Source: JASHPR01 sp963844655 (GTDB taxonomy: Bacteria; Actinomycetota; Actinomycetes; Streptosporangiales; Streptosporangiaceae). From it: a DNA stretch of 64,000 nt. Both the position numbers and the translations under genes were made by a program. Where the stretch lies: contig CAWJPA010000006.1 of assembly GCA_963844655.1 (NCBI GenBank), positions 124,001-188,000 of the forward strand, in the 5' to 3' direction. The notes under the pieces were generated by a model that worked only from the letters and a program-made list of their open reading frames with translations, was not told the origin of the DNA and searched no databases. Positions 16,822 to 26,243 of the stretch are shown here, one piece after another; positions within the stretch are counted from its first letter, which is position 1, and every line of letters starts with the position of its first letter.

Positions 16822-17142
16822 TCAGCCTGCGACGTGACCTTCGTCCTCGCCCCGCCCCGAGACGAGAATCTTGTCGTCCGCGGAGCGAAACCGCTGTGCG
16901 TTGAACAGCATGAGGTGGCCGCAGGTCGTGCATTCGACCCGGATGGCAAAGGTCAGGTCACCGTCGCTGTTTTCCCTGGGGGCCACCGCGTCAGCATCCG
17001 GCGGAATCCCGCCGTCGACCAGGAGCACGGGACACTGGCCCATGCTCAGCGACTCCTCCGAGCCGCACACCGGGCAGGCCCTCAAGCCGAGTCGCTGAAG
17101 CGACTCCATAACCTCTGCCGTGAACGTCTGACGCCATCGCAT
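16822..17142 (-). CDS. Zinc-ribbon hypothetical protein
   Basis: About 106 residues with two Cys pairs, CPVCG and CTTCG, about 45 residues apart, which should form one zinc ribbon. Between them lies an acidic loop (GGIPPDADAV). Function unknown; possibly nucleic-acid or protein binding. ATG 17142 is preferred, with GGAGG 11 bases upstream. ATG 17160 is in frame and would add six residues. Confidence 0.6.
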   Translation of the reverse strand: MRWRQTFTAEVMESLQRLGLRACPVCGSEESLSMGQCPVLLVDGGIPPDADAVAPRENSDGDLTFAIRVECTTCGHLMLFNAQRFRSADDKILVSGRGEDEGHVAG

Positions 17143-17345
17143 TCGCCGCTCTGCCTCCATCCGGCCCACGCTCACAAGCTGCCGGGCCTGATGCAGCCGC
17201 CGCGGCCAGTCCGGCGCGCGGCCACGTGCCACATCGCTGCGGCGCCCTGCTACCCCCAGCACGGGCCGTAAACCAGGTTCTCTGCTGTGCGGAACCGCCA
17301 GTTCCAGGCGGACTCGGCGGAGAACAGGCGTACTCGCAGCTGCCC

Positions 17346-17351
17346 TATGGT
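17346..17351 (+). promoter_or_regulatory. Putative -10 (TATGGT) of a leaderless start
   Basis: TATGGT ends 6 bases before ATG 17358. No usable Shine-Dalgarno is present, because the GGAG abuts the ATG. No clear -35 hexamer is seen. Confidence 0.4.
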
Positions 17352-17357
17352 ACGGAG

Positions 17358-18278
17358 ATGGAATATGGTCACGCGGCAGCGCGCTCCGCTGAAGGCCGCA
17401 TTGAGGTGGAAGACGGCTACCAGATTGCCTACCGGGTCTTTGGCACGGGCAGCCGCACCCTGCTCGGCCTGCACGGCGGTCCCGGGGCCAGCAGCCACTA
17501 CCTCGACCGGCTCAGCGAGGTCGTGGGCGGCGATCTCAAGCTCGTCCTCTACGACCAGCTCGGCGGCGGCGATTCCGACCGGCCCGATGACCCTGCGCTG
17601 TGGCAGATACCCAGGTTCATCCAGGAGGTCGAGACCGTTCGCACCACGCTGGACCTCGGCGTCGTAACACTCTACGGGCAGTCGTGGGGCGGGATGCTGG
17701 CCCTGGCCTACACGCTTGAGCATCCTGACCGCGTGAACGCGCTGGTGCTGTCGAACACATATGCCAGCGGCAAGCACTACCTCCTCGACATCGCCGAGCA
17801 CCGCATGGCGCTCGGGGCGGATATGCACGCCCTGATGCTCCGCCGCGAATTTGAGGACAACCTCGACGCTGCCGACTACCAGGACGCCGTGCTCGAGCTG
17901 AATTCGAGGCACCTCCGGCGGTCGAGCCCCTATGAACCTGCCACGTCGCGGCGAGAGTTCGAGGAGATCGCGGCCACGTACCTCACCGATCTCGGTCCGG
18001 CCTACGCCCTGTGGGGGCCCCATGAGTTCCGGGGCACTGGTCCCCAGGCCCACTTCGACATCTCCGACCGGCTGCATGAGATCAACGTGCCCGCCCTCAT
18101 CCTGTGCGGCTGGTACGACGAACTGTCACCGAAGCGATGCAGCCGCCCGCTGGCCGACGGAATCCCCGACAATGAGTACGTTGTCTTCGGGAACTCAAGT
18201 CACCTGACGATTCTCGAAAAGGAGGCTGACCTCTATCTGGCGGTAATCCGCGACTTCCTCATCCGTCGCCTGACCTGA
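17358..18278 (+). CDS. Proline-iminopeptidase-family alpha/beta hydrolase
   Basis: 306 residues of peptidase family S33. HGGPG oxyanion loop at 39-43, nucleophile S109 in GQSWGG, a lid domain in the middle, a late Asp in GWYDELSP and the His in SSHLTI. These enzymes release N-terminal Pro or other residues from peptides, or act on related amides. The start at ATG 17358 is chosen from the -10 element 6 bases upstream. Confidence 0.83.
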   Translation: MEYGHAAARSAEGRIEVEDGYQIAYRVFGTGSRTLLGLHGGPGASSHYLDRLSEVVGGDLKLVLYDQLGGGDSDRPDDPALWQIPRFIQEVETVRTTLDLGVVTLYGQSWGGMLALAYTLEHPDRVNALVLSNTYASGKHYLLDIAEHRMALGADMHALMLRREFEDNLDAADYQDAVLELNSRHLRRSSPYEPATSRREFEEIAATYLTDLGPAYALWGPHEFRGTGPQAHFDISDRLHEINVPALILCGWYDELSPKRCSRPLADGIPDNEYVVFGNSSHLTILEKEADLYLAVIRDFLIRRLT

Positions 18279-18611
18279 CCGGGAGGGCTCCGTCATCGGC
18301 TTTCGGCCCCGACGCGAGCGTCATTTCCATAACTTTGGCGTAAACCCACCATGTAGCAACGCTAATCCACATATCTAGCTTCGGCATTTGTTCTCTTACC
18401 GCTACGTCTAGCGATCGTCAACTCAAGCCCCAGGAGCAGCTAAAACCGCTGGTGAGCGGCCGCGATCTCGGGCGTATAGAGGGCGCATGCAGCAGGGCAG
18501 CTGAGGCGGACGACGGGACTAGGCTGCAGCAAAGGAGATTGCCTGAATCTATATCCATAACGACGTCTCCGGAATTACAAGGCTATTCCCCAGACCCCGG
18601 CGGGAGGCCAG
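18279..18611. other. 333-bp non-coding, locally A+T-richer spacer
   Basis: No gene is supported here. The stretch 18320-18430 is visibly richer in A and T than its surroundings and contains a small inverted repeat, CGCTA-CGTC-TAGCG (18400-18413). It probably holds the promoter of the esterase gene at 18612. Confidence 0.4.
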
Positions 18612-19817
18612 TTGCTGGAGCCGCAGAGCACTCTATTCTTCGTGCTGCTGGTAGCAGCTTTCTGCGCGGTGATGTGGTGGATGGCCAAGGCGAACCGCCT
18701 CGTGCTGCGCCTCGCCGCCGCGCTCCTGGCCTTCATCCCGGCCATGATGTTCGGCGTGGCCGCGGTGAACAAGTACTACGACTACTACCAGACCTGGGGC
18801 GCGGCGATCGCGGACGTGACGAACCAGAACCTGCAGGCGCCGGTGCTCCCGTACGTCGCCCGCGATCAGGACGCGAGGGCTAACCGGTTCCTGGGCCGGG
18901 CCAGCCGCAACGACCAGGCCGCGCACGACGGCCTGGTCGTGCACCTGATCGTGACCGGCCATCTCAGCCGGATCACCCGGAGCGTCTACGTCTACCTGCC
19001 CCCGCAGTACTTCCAGCAGGCCTACCGGCGATACCGGTTCCCGGCGATCGAGCTGATCCACGGCTTTCCCGGCGTGCCGCAGGACTGGATCACCGTCCTG
19101 GACGTCAACACCCTGTTCCGGAACCTGCTCGCGAACAGGCTGGCCAAGCCCGCGGTGCTGATCATGCCGAACGCCAGTGGCGGCCGCGGCGAGTCGCTGC
19201 AGTGCCTGAACCAGGCCCGTGGCCCGCAGGACGCGACCTACCTGGCCGTCGACCTGCCCCGGTACATCGCGCGCACGCTGCGGGTAGCAGCCCCGGGCCG
19301 GGGATGGGGCATCGCCGGCTACTCCGAGGGCGGGTTCTGCGCGGCGAATCTCGGCCTGCGCTACCGCACCACGTTCGGCTTTGCCGGGGTCATGAGCGGC
19401 TACTTCCGGCCGCTGGACAATCAGCTGGGCCACAAGAAGATCAGCCCGTTCGCCAGCCCGCGGCAGAAGCTGGCGAACACCCCGGACTACGAGCTGGCGG
19501 CGCTGCCGGCGGGAGCGGTGATCCCGAGGTTCTGGCTTGGCGTCGGCACCGGCGACCGCGCCGGGGTCGAGGACGCCAAGGGCTTCTTCCAGCTGCTGCG
19601 GCAGGCCCAGCCGGCCGCCAGGCTGCGCCTGGTGCCCGGCGGGCACACCGCGTTCACCTGGCGGGAGCTGCTGCCGCCGATGCTGGAATGGATGACCCGC
19701 GGCCTGGCCCGGGCGCCCGTCCCCACGAGAACGCAGGGGTGTCAGCGGCCCCTCCAGGAGACCAGCCATCTGGGCCCGCAGACGTCTGGGCCTGCGCAGG
19801 ACTCCGCAAGTCTGTAA
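18612..19817 (+). CDS. Membrane-anchored esterase (esterase D/mycolyltransferase fold)
   Basis: 401 residues. Two hydrophobic helices (about 8-24 and 30-52) anchor it, and the catalytic domain should face outside. An alpha/beta-hydrolase domain of the putative esterase/antigen-85 type follows: LIHGFPGVPQDW, nucleophile S238 in GYSEGG, an Asp near GVGTGDRAG and a His in PGGHTAFTW. It probably cleaves or transfers acyl groups at the cell surface. TTG 18612 has GGGAGG four bases upstream. The last 30 residues look disordered. Confidence 0.78.
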   Translation: MLEPQSTLFFVLLVAAFCAVMWWMAKANRLVLRLAAALLAFIPAMMFGVAAVNKYYDYYQTWGAAIADVTNQNLQAPVLPYVARDQDARANRFLGRASRNDQAAHDGLVVHLIVTGHLSRITRSVYVYLPPQYFQQAYRRYRFPAIELIHGFPGVPQDWITVLDVNTLFRNLLANRLAKPAVLIMPNASGGRGESLQCLNQARGPQDATYLAVDLPRYIARTLRVAAPGRGWGIAGYSEGGFCAANLGLRYRTTFGFAGVMSGYFRPLDNQLGHKKISPFASPRQKLANTPDYELAALPAGAVIPRFWLGVGTGDRAGVEDAKGFFQLLRQAQPAARLRLVPGGHTAFTWRELLPPMLEWMTRGLARAPVPTRTQGCQRPLQETSHLGPQTSGPAQDSASL

Positions 19818-19874
19818 CCATCTCCTGTAGAGCCCGCCTAGCGGGGAGACGATGCCGGGCCCCTGGGCCCGGTG

Positions 19875-21257
19875 ATGGCGAGCCCGGGAGTCACGGTGAA
19901 GGTCGCGGATCTGGCGATTATCGCTGGGCTGGTGTTTGTCTGGGGCACCGTATCGGCGCGGCTGGAACGCCTGGACATGACCGCACCGATCCTGTTCACC
20001 GCGGCCGGGTGGCTGCTGACCCATGGGCCGCTGGCGGTGCTGGGGATCGCGCCCAGCCGCGAAGTGGTGAAGGTGCTGGCCGAAGCCACTCTGGCGCTGG
20101 TGCTGTTCACGGACGCATCCCGGGTAGGGCTGCATGAGCTGAAGGCGGACGTGGGACCGTGCCTCCGGCTGCTGGCCATTGGCCTGCCGCTGACGATCAT
20201 CGCGGGGATGCTGCTGGCCTTTGTCCTGCCGGGCGTCACCAGCATCTGGATTGCCCTGCTCATCGGCGCGGCGCTGGCACCGACCGATGCCGCGCTGGGA
20301 GCGGGCATGATGGTCAACCCCTCGGTTCCGGCCAGGATCCGCCGGATCATCAACGTCGAGAGCGGCCTTAACGACGGGATCGCTACCCCCATTGTTCTGG
20401 TGGCGATCGCGGGCGCGGGGGCGGCCGAGAAGGTCGGTGAGACAGGTGTCGGCGCGGCGCTGGTTGATCTGGGGCTCGGCCTGCTGATCGGGGTCGCGGT
20501 CGGGGCCGGAGGAGGCTGGCTGGTCAGAACGGCCCGGCGCCGTGGTTGGGTAGCCGAGGGTTTCGCCGGCGCGGCCGTCCTGGGCCTGGCCTTGTGCTGC
20601 TATACGACGTCCGTGGCGCTGGGAGGGAATGGGTTCATCGCCGCGTTCACCGGCGGGATTGCCTTCGCCGCCGCGGCCGGCGGGGCGATCAGGCTGATCC
20701 CGTTCGTGGAAGAAACCGGCAGCCTGCTGTCGCTGCTGGTGTGGCTCATGTTCGGGGTGGTCGCGGTGGCTCCGGCCCTGACCGACGTGACCTGGCAGAC
20801 GGTGCTGTATGCGGTGCTGAGCCTGACGGTCATCCGGATGCTGCCGGTCGCGATCGCCCTGGCCGGCAGCCGGCTGGGCCGGCCCGCCGTGCTGTTCATT
20901 GGCTGGTTCGGTCCCCGCGGCCTGGCCTCGGTCGTTTTCGGGCTGCTGGTTCTGGAGGACCTGGCCCCGGCTCCCGCCCGGCCGGCCGTCGCCGTGATCG
21001 CCTTCACCGTGCTGCTCAGTGTCCTCGCGCACGGCCTCAGTGCCGACCCGCTGGCCAGCCGCTACGGTGCCCGCCTCGGCCCGCCATCGGGTGGCCAAGG
21101 CCCGGCTGGGCTGAGCGACATACCAGAGCGGCGCCTGGTCCGCGGGGCCAGAGCGCGGGCCGGCGCGGCGGCCTCGGCGAGGCCGATCAGGCCTCGGGCA
21201 GAGGCGAGCCGGCGGGGACGACCGGCGCGTGCACCCGGATCGTCTGCGGGTACTTGA
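19875..21257 (+). CDS. Cation:proton antiporter (CPA1-like)
   Basis: 460 residues with about 12 hydrophobic segments ending near residue 405, then an Arg/Ala-rich tail. ALVLFTDASRVG and the LAPTDAALGAGMM, NVESGLNDGIATP and WFGPRGLASVVFG segments are diagnostic for Na+(K+)/H+ antiporters; the Asp in SGLND is the likely transport residue. ATG 19875 (GTG 19872 adjacent) starts it. The tail overlaps the convergent threonine-synthase-like gene by about 70 bp, so its last residues may be dispensable. Confidence 0.83.
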   Translation: MASPGVTVKVADLAIIAGLVFVWGTVSARLERLDMTAPILFTAAGWLLTHGPLAVLGIAPSREVVKVLAEATLALVLFTDASRVGLHELKADVGPCLRLLAIGLPLTIIAGMLLAFVLPGVTSIWIALLIGAALAPTDAALGAGMMVNPSVPARIRRIINVESGLNDGIATPIVLVAIAGAGAAEKVGETGVGAALVDLGLGLLIGVAVGAGGGWLVRTARRRGWVAEGFAGAAVLGLALCCYTTSVALGGNGFIAAFTGGIAFAAAAGGAIRLIPFVEETGSLLSLLVWLMFGVVAVAPALTDVTWQTVLYAVLSLTVIRMLPVAIALAGSRLGRPAVLFIGWFGPRGLASVVFGLLVLEDLAPAPARPAVAVIAFTVLLSVLAHGLSADPLASRYGARLGPPSGGQGPAGLSDIPERRLVRGARARAGAAASARPIRPRAEASRRGRPARAPGSSAGT

Positions 21258-22422
21258 TCCCGGCGCCGGTGTTGAGCACGACCACCTCGTCGTCCGCCGA
21301 GATCCAGGCGTCCTTTCTGAGCTGCTCGGCGGCGGCGAAACAGGCCGCGCCCTCGGGGCAGACGAACGCCCCCTCGGCCGCGGCCAGGCGGGACTGCGCC
21401 GCGAGGATCTGCTCGTCGTCCACGGCGACCGCGCACCCGCCGGTCCGCCGCAGCGCATCCAGGATGAGGAAGTCGCCCAGCGGCTTCGGGACCGTGATGC
21501 CGAACGCGATCGTCGACGCCTTCTCCCAGGCCCGCGACTCGGTCGCGCGCTCCTCCCAGGCCCGGACGATCGGCGCGCAGCCGGTGGCCTGGACGGCGAC
21601 CAGCCGGGGCATCGTGGCGCCGAGCCAGCCCATGGCCTGGCATTCCAGCAGGGCCTTGAAGATGCCGATGAGCCCGACGCCGCCGCCGGTGGGGTAGAGG
21701 ATCACGTCAGGGACCCGCCAGCCGAGCTGCTCGAACAGCTCAAGCCCCATGGTCTTCTTGCCCTCGAGCCGGTACGGCTCCTTGAGCGTGGACACGTCCG
21801 TGTAGCCCTGCGCGGTCACGGCGCCCGCGGTGAGCACGCCGGCGTCGCTGATCAGGCCGTCGACCAGGTAGAGGCGGGCGCCCGCGATCGCGCACTCGGC
21901 CCGGGTGATCTCCGGCGCGCCGGTGGGCATGACGACCAGCGCGTCCATCCCGGCCCGGGCCGCGTAGGTGGCCCACGCCGCCCCGGCGTTCCCGTTGGTC
22001 GGCATGGCGATGCGCCGGACGCCGAGCTCGCGGGCCCGCGACACGCCCACCGCGGCGCCCCGGGCCTTGAACGTCCCGGTGGGCAGGAGCCCTTCGTCCT
22101 TCATGGCCAGGCTGCGCAGGCCCCACCCCGCGCCCAGCCGGGGCAGCGGGACCAGCGGGGTCATGCCCTCGCCGAGCGTCACCACCATCCCGGGCGCCTG
22201 TACCGGGAGCAGCTCGTGGTAGCGCCACAGCGACGGGGGCCGGCCGCCTAGCTCGGCCCGGTCCAGGCCGGCCGCCACGGCCGCGAGGTCATAGCGGGCC
22301 AGCAGGGGAGACCCGCATTCGCACAGGCCCTGCGGCACGCCCGGGTCGTGGCGGCGGCCGCAGCGGCCGCACTCGAGGTGGGTCAGGTAGCTGAACGGCC
22401 TGTCCTGCCCGGCGGGTCTCAT
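21187..22422 (-). CDS. Threonine-synthase-like PLP enzyme with N-terminal zinc ribbon
   Basis: 411 residues of PLP fold type II. An N-terminal Cys cluster (C18, C21, C34, C36) forms a zinc ribbon. K119 in GTFKARG is the Schiff-base lysine; TNGNAGAAWA binds the substrate carboxylate and TGGGVG the phosphate. It is similar to threonine synthase but sits in no threonine operon, so another beta-elimination or replacement reaction is possible. ATG 22422 has GGGAAGG upstream. Confidence 0.82.
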   Translation of the reverse strand: MRPAGQDRPFSYLTHLECGRCGRRHDPGVPQGLCECGSPLLARYDLAAVAAGLDRAELGGRPPSLWRYHELLPVQAPGMVVTLGEGMTPLVPLPRLGAGWGLRSLAMKDEGLLPTGTFKARGAAVGVSRARELGVRRIAMPTNGNAGAAWATYAARAGMDALVVMPTGAPEITRAECAIAGARLYLVDGLISDAGVLTAGAVTAQGYTDVSTLKEPYRLEGKKTMGLELFEQLGWRVPDVILYPTGGGVGLIGIFKALLECQAMGWLGATMPRLVAVQATGCAPIVRAWEERATESRAWEKASTIAFGITVPKPLGDFLILDALRRTGGCAVAVDDEQILAAQSRLAAAEGAFVCPEGAACFAAAEQLRKDAWISADDEVVVLNTGAGIKYPQTIRVHAPVVPAGSPLPEA

Positions 22423-22541
22423 CGTCCGTTGGCCTTCCCTTCGTATCGAGGTGACCACGGTACGCGAGGGCCCAAGTGCTGTTACGCCACCTCCACCGGA
22501 TTTCGCCGCCCAAAGGTATGGGGTTCGGACCTTTAGGGCTC

Positions 22542-22547
22542 TATGCT
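22542..22547 (+). promoter_or_regulatory. Putative -10 (TATGCT) of a leaderless start
   Basis: TATGCT ends 6 bases before ATG 22554, the first base of the SDR gene, and no Shine-Dalgarno is visible. It probably drives the 22554-24664 operon. Confidence 0.4.
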
Positions 22548-22553
22548 GGACAT

Positions 22554-23276
22554 ATGACCTCCAGCAAAGGCAGTGCCTTCGTTACGGGCGCCTCGGGCGG
22601 GATCGGCCGTGCCACCGTCCTGGAACTGCACGCGCGGGGCTACTCCGTGGCCCTGGCGGATCTGGGCCGGGCCGAGGAGGGGGCCGGGCTGGCGCGCCAG
22701 GTGGGGGGAGTGGCCTGCGACGTCGATGTCTCGGACCCGGCGGCCGTGGCCAGCGCGGTCGGGCAGGCCGAGGAGCGCCTCGGGCCCATCGAGGTCGCCG
22801 TCTCCTGCGCCGGGTTCGACCACGACCGTGCCTTCGAGGAGACCGACGACGCGCTGTGGTCGCGGTCGCTGCGGGTGCTACTCGGCGGCTGCGTGAACGT
22901 CATCGCCGCCGTGGCGCCGCGCATGCGGGCGCGCGGGCACGGCGGGTCGATCGTCAACATCTCCTCCGAGCTGGCGCTGCTCGGCGACGCGGATCACGTC
23001 GCGTACGTCTCGGCCAAGGCCGCCGTGCTGGGCCTGACCCGCGCCATGGCCCTGGAGCTGGCCCCCGCGGGCATCAGGGTCAACTGCGTGTGTCCGGGGC
23101 CGACGGACACCGCGATGCTGACCGAGCGCTGGCGGACCGACTCCTACCTGGCCTCGATCCCGCTGGGCCGGTTCGGGAAGCCGGAAGAGGTGGCGGCGAC
23201 CATCGTCAACCTGGCGGAGGCGACCTGGACCACCGGTCAGGTGGTCTCGCCCAATGGCGGGGTGGTGATCCAGTGA
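22554..23276 (+). CDS. SDR-family oxidoreductase
   Basis: 240 residues with TGASGGIG, a CAGF segment in place of NNAG, NISSE, and YVSAK catalytic residues. The C-terminus ends GQVVSPNGGVVIQ. It is first in a three-gene + strand unit with a second SDR (GTGA overlap) and a DUF1989 protein. ATG 22554 is chosen because a -10 element ends 6 bases before it. Confidence 0.85.
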   Translation: MTSSKGSAFVTGASGGIGRATVLELHARGYSVALADLGRAEEGAGLARQVGGVACDVDVSDPAAVASAVGQAEERLGPIEVAVSCAGFDHDRAFEETDDALWSRSLRVLLGGCVNVIAAVAPRMRARGHGGSIVNISSELALLGDADHVAYVSAKAAVLGLTRAMALELAPAGIRVNCVCPGPTDTAMLTERWRTDSYLASIPLGRFGKPEEVAATIVNLAEATWTTGQVVSPNGGVVIQ

Positions 23277-24007
23277 ACGTCGTGCCGGAGGCGCGCCAGC
23301 TGAATACGGCCGCGAGAATTGCCATTGTCACCGGCGCCGCGGGCGGCATCGGGTCGGCCGTGGGCCAGGGGCTGGCCGCGGCCGGATGGACGGTGGCGGG
23401 CACGGACCTGCCCGGCACCTCGGCCGGCTACGAGGCGGACCTGCGGGAACCGGCCGCCGCCGGCGCGCTGGTCGACGCCGTGACCGCCGCGCACGGCCGG
23501 CTCGACCTGCTGGTGAACAACGCCGCCACCATGTACCACGGCGAGCTGCGGGCCGACGACCTGGACCGGTGGTGGGACACCATCGAGGTCAACCTCGGTG
23601 CGCCGTTCCGGCTGGCCCGGGCGGCGGCCGGTCACCTGCGCGCGACCCGCGGCCAGATCATCAACATGGCCTCGATCCTCGGCGTGACCGGCGAGGCGGG
23701 GTTCAGCGCGTACTGCGCGAGCAAGAGCGGGATCATCGGCCTGACCAAGTCGCTGGCCCGTGAGCTCGCGCCCGACGTCCGGGTCAACGCGATCGCCCCC
23801 GGCGACGTCGACACGCCCCAGCAGGCCGTCGACGCCGCGGCGTACGGGTTGACGCGCGAGGAGCTCTACGCCCGGCACGCCAGAACGGTCCCCATCGGCC
23901 GGGTTCTGGAACCCGCCGAGATCAGCAGGCTGATCTGCTACCTGGCGGACGAGACCGGCTACACCGGCTCGTGCATTCACCTCAACGGCGGCCGGGCCAT
24001 GCTCTGA
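23273..24007 (+). CDS. SDR-family oxidoreductase
   Basis: 244 residues with TGAAGGIG, NNAA, a Ser in NMASILG and YCASK. GTG 23273 overlaps the stop of the preceding SDR (GTGA), indicating coupled translation. The two SDRs probably act in the same pathway or form a heteromer. Confidence 0.86.
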   Translation: MNVVPEARQLNTAARIAIVTGAAGGIGSAVGQGLAAAGWTVAGTDLPGTSAGYEADLREPAAAGALVDAVTAAHGRLDLLVNNAATMYHGELRADDLDRWWDTIEVNLGAPFRLARAAAGHLRATRGQIINMASILGVTGEAGFSAYCASKSGIIGLTKSLARELAPDVRVNAIAPGDVDTPQQAVDAAAYGLTREELYARHARTVPIGRVLEPAEISRLICYLADETGYTGSCIHLNGGRAML

Positions 24008-24034
24008 CCGGCACAACCAGACGGGAGACTCCAG

Positions 24035-24664
24035 ATGCCAGATGACAGCCGCCCAGCGATCACGATCCCGCCCGCCGACGGGCGGAGCTTCACAGTGACC
24101 GCGGGCGAGACCTTCCGGGTGGTGGACGTCGAGGGCCAGCAGGTCGCGGACTTCGTCGCGCTGTCGGCCGCGGACCCGGGCGAAGGGTCGTCGCCGTCAC
24201 AGACCATCCTGTTCAATTACCCGCGGGTCCGTCTCCAGGTGGGCGACTTCTTCTACTCCAGCGAGTGCCGGCCAATGTTCGAGATCGCCGCCGACGACGC
24301 GCACGGGGTCCACGACTTCCTGTACGCCGCGTGCAACAGCGCCTGGTACGCCTCGCTGGGGCACCCGGGACACCGCAACTGCCAGGACAACCTGGCCGCC
24401 GCGCTGGCCGGGGTGTGGACGGGGCCGAAGTCCGCCCTGCCGAGCCCCATCAACCTGTTCCAGGACACCTACCCGGACGCGTCGGGCAACGTCGGGGCGC
24501 GCCCGTCCCCGACCGCGCCGGGGGACGCCGTCACGCTCCGGGCGCTGATGGACTGCGTGGTGGCGGTCACATCGTGCGCCTACGACACCGAGGCCGCGGA
24601 CACGTGCATCAACGGGCCAGGCTCCTCGCCGATCAGGATCGAGTTCGGCGGCCCGGCCGGCTGA
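24035..24664 (+). CDS. DUF1989 (urea-carboxylase-associated) protein, copy 1
   Basis: 209 residues of the DUF1989 family. Conserved stretches are VDVEGQQVADFVAL, a DFLYAACNSAWY segment, and the Cys/His set HRNCQDN and SCAYD that probably bind zinc. In other bacteria such proteins are subunits of carboxyguanidine deiminase in guanidine breakdown, where two different DUF1989 subunits pair. Here it is the last gene of the SDR-SDR unit, so a different amidine or urea-type substrate is possible. A second family member lies at 45685-46293. Confidence 0.75.
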   Translation: MPDDSRPAITIPPADGRSFTVTAGETFRVVDVEGQQVADFVALSAADPGEGSSPSQTILFNYPRVRLQVGDFFYSSECRPMFEIAADDAHGVHDFLYAACNSAWYASLGHPGHRNCQDNLAAALAGVWTGPKSALPSPINLFQDTYPDASGNVGARPSPTAPGDAVTLRALMDCVVAVTSCAYDTEAADTCINGPGSSPIRIEFGGPAG

Positions 24665-24670
24665 GGCGCC

Positions 24671-25450
24671 TCAGGGCGCCATCTTGGCCGGCATCCGGCG
24701 GGCGGCCCTGTCGGCCCGGCCGTCGTGCTCGGCCTCGGCAAAGTGCGCGGCGACTCGGTCCCTGGCCTCCTCCAGGTGCGTGCGGAAGGCCCGCTCGGCG
24801 ACCGCCAGGTCCCCGGCCCGCAGCACGTCAAGCAAGAGCTGGTGCTCGCGGACGGTTGAGGCGGTCTCGTGGTCCAGATGCTCTTCATCCAGCCGCACCA
24901 GCGTGCTCAGCTCGGTGGCGTGCCGGAGGAACACCGCGTGCAGCCGGGAGTTCCCGCTCGCCTCACAGACCGCGCCGTGGAAGCGCAGATCGGCCTCGGC
25001 CGAGCGGGCCGGGTCGGCGGCGTCGGCCCGCATCTGCTCGAGGGCCTCCTCGAGCCCGGCGATGGCCGTCTGGTCGTGGCGCTGCAGCAGCAGCCGCACG
25101 GCCTGGGTCTCGACCGCGGCGCGGAGGTCGTAGATCTCGCGTACGTCCTGCGTAGTGAGCTGCACCACGAACGATCCGCGCCGGGGCCCGTCGCGGACCA
25201 GGCCCTCCGCGCGCAGCAGGAACAGCGCGTCACGGACCGGGCCGCGGCTGGTCTGCAGCTGGTCGGCGATCTGGCTCTCCACCAGCCGGTCGCCGCCGAC
25301 CAGCGTTCCCCGGGCGATCAGGCCGCGGATCGCGTCGGCGGCCTGCATGGCCAGGGTCTGGTCCCGCAGCGGCTGCAGCGTGTCGGCGGCCATCGCCGGC
25401 CTGCTACGCCGCCGCCTGGGACTGGAATGGTCAGATCGCCGCTGGGTCAT
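24671..25450 (-). CDS. GntR-family regulator with FCD ligand domain
   Basis: 259 residues: winged helix-turn-helix (about 30-95, with LVESQIADQLQTSRGPVRDA) and an FCD all-helical ligand domain whose metal-site residues lie around DLRFHGAVCEASGN and HQLLLDVLRAGD. It is the last gene of the leftward unit that starts at 31037, which has a TGTYRAC-N-GTYRACA site upstream. It is the best candidate for binding that site at three promoters. ATG 25450 gives MTQRRSD; ATG 25393 is an alternative. Confidence 0.83.
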   Translation of the reverse strand: MTQRRSDHSSPRRRRSRPAMAADTLQPLRDQTLAMQAADAIRGLIARGTLVGGDRLVESQIADQLQTSRGPVRDALFLLRAEGLVRDGPRRGSFVVQLTTQDVREIYDLRAAVETQAVRLLLQRHDQTAIAGLEEALEQMRADAADPARSAEADLRFHGAVCEASGNSRLHAVFLRHATELSTLVRLDEEHLDHETASTVREHQLLLDVLRAGDLAVAERAFRTHLEEARDRVAAHFAEAEHDGRADRAARRMPAKMAP

Positions 25451-25478
25451 CAGTGTCCGCCAGATCTCGTGGCCTGTG

Positions 25479-26243
25479 TCACTCCGACCGGCCTCCGGTG
25501 GCCGGGACCGTCTGGCCCGACAGCGCAACCGCGCTATCCGAGGCGAGCCACGCCGTCAGCCCGGCGATTTCCTCCGGGCTGGCAATCCGGCCGATCAGTG
25601 TTTCCTGAGAATACCGGTACCGGACTTCGTCGAGAGAAAGGCCCATAAATGCGGCGTCCTCATTCAATTGTGGAGTGTCGACAGTGCCGGGGCCGATGGC
25701 CGTGACAATCACGCCGTCCTGCTCGACCTCGCGCGCCAGCGCCCTGGTCATGGCGATGAGCCCGCCCTTGGCCGCGCTGTACGGCGACGCGCCCCGAGCG
25801 CCAATACGCCCCCATTGGGAGGCGATTGTCACGATCCGGCCCCAGCGCGCCGCGAGCATTCCGGGCAGCACGCGGCGCGTGCAGTGCATTACGCCGGTCA
25901 GATTCACGTCGATGGTCCGCTCGAAATCGGCCGGGTCCATCTCCAGGAAGCCCGCCATTATCAGGATCGCGGCGTTGTTCACCAGGACCTCGACCGGCCC
26001 GGCCGCGGCCTCGAGGTCGCCGACCAGGGCGTCGACCGTCTCCGCGCTGGCTACGTCGCCGGGCACCGGCACCGCCCGGCCCCCGCCGGCCACGATCTGG
26101 TCCGCGGTGCGCTGGGCCTTCTCCGGGTGCAGCGCGTTCACGCCCACGACCGCGCCGTCGGCGGCCAGCCGCCGCGCGATCGCCGCCCCGATGCCCTGCC
26201 CGGCTCCGGTCACGAGCGCGACCCGGCCGTTCACCCCGGTCAC
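25479..26243 (-). CDS. SDR-family oxidoreductase
   Basis: 254 residues with TGAGQGIG, NNAA, SQWGRIG and YSAAK, the full SDR active site. GTG 26243 overlaps the stop of the pseudo-SDR upstream (GTGA), so the two are made together and may be subunits of one enzyme. Confidence 0.86.
   Translation of the reverse strand: MTGVNGRVALVTGAGQGIGAAIARRLAADGAVVGVNALHPEKAQRTADQIVAGGGRAVPVPGDVASAETVDALVGDLEAAAGPVEVLVNNAAILIMAGFLEMDPADFERTIDVNLTGVMHCTRRVLPGMLAARWGRIVTIASQWGRIGARGASPYSAAKGGLIAMTRALAREVEQDGVIVTAIGPGTVDTPQLNEDAAFMGLSLDEVRYRYSQETLIGRIASPEEIAGLTAWLASDSAVALSGQTVPATGGRSE

Noticed and set aside
18633..21458. Long minus-strand open frame across the esterase and antiporter genes
   Set aside because: Its product is Arg/Gln/Asp-rich low complexity, while both + strand genes show strong family motifs.
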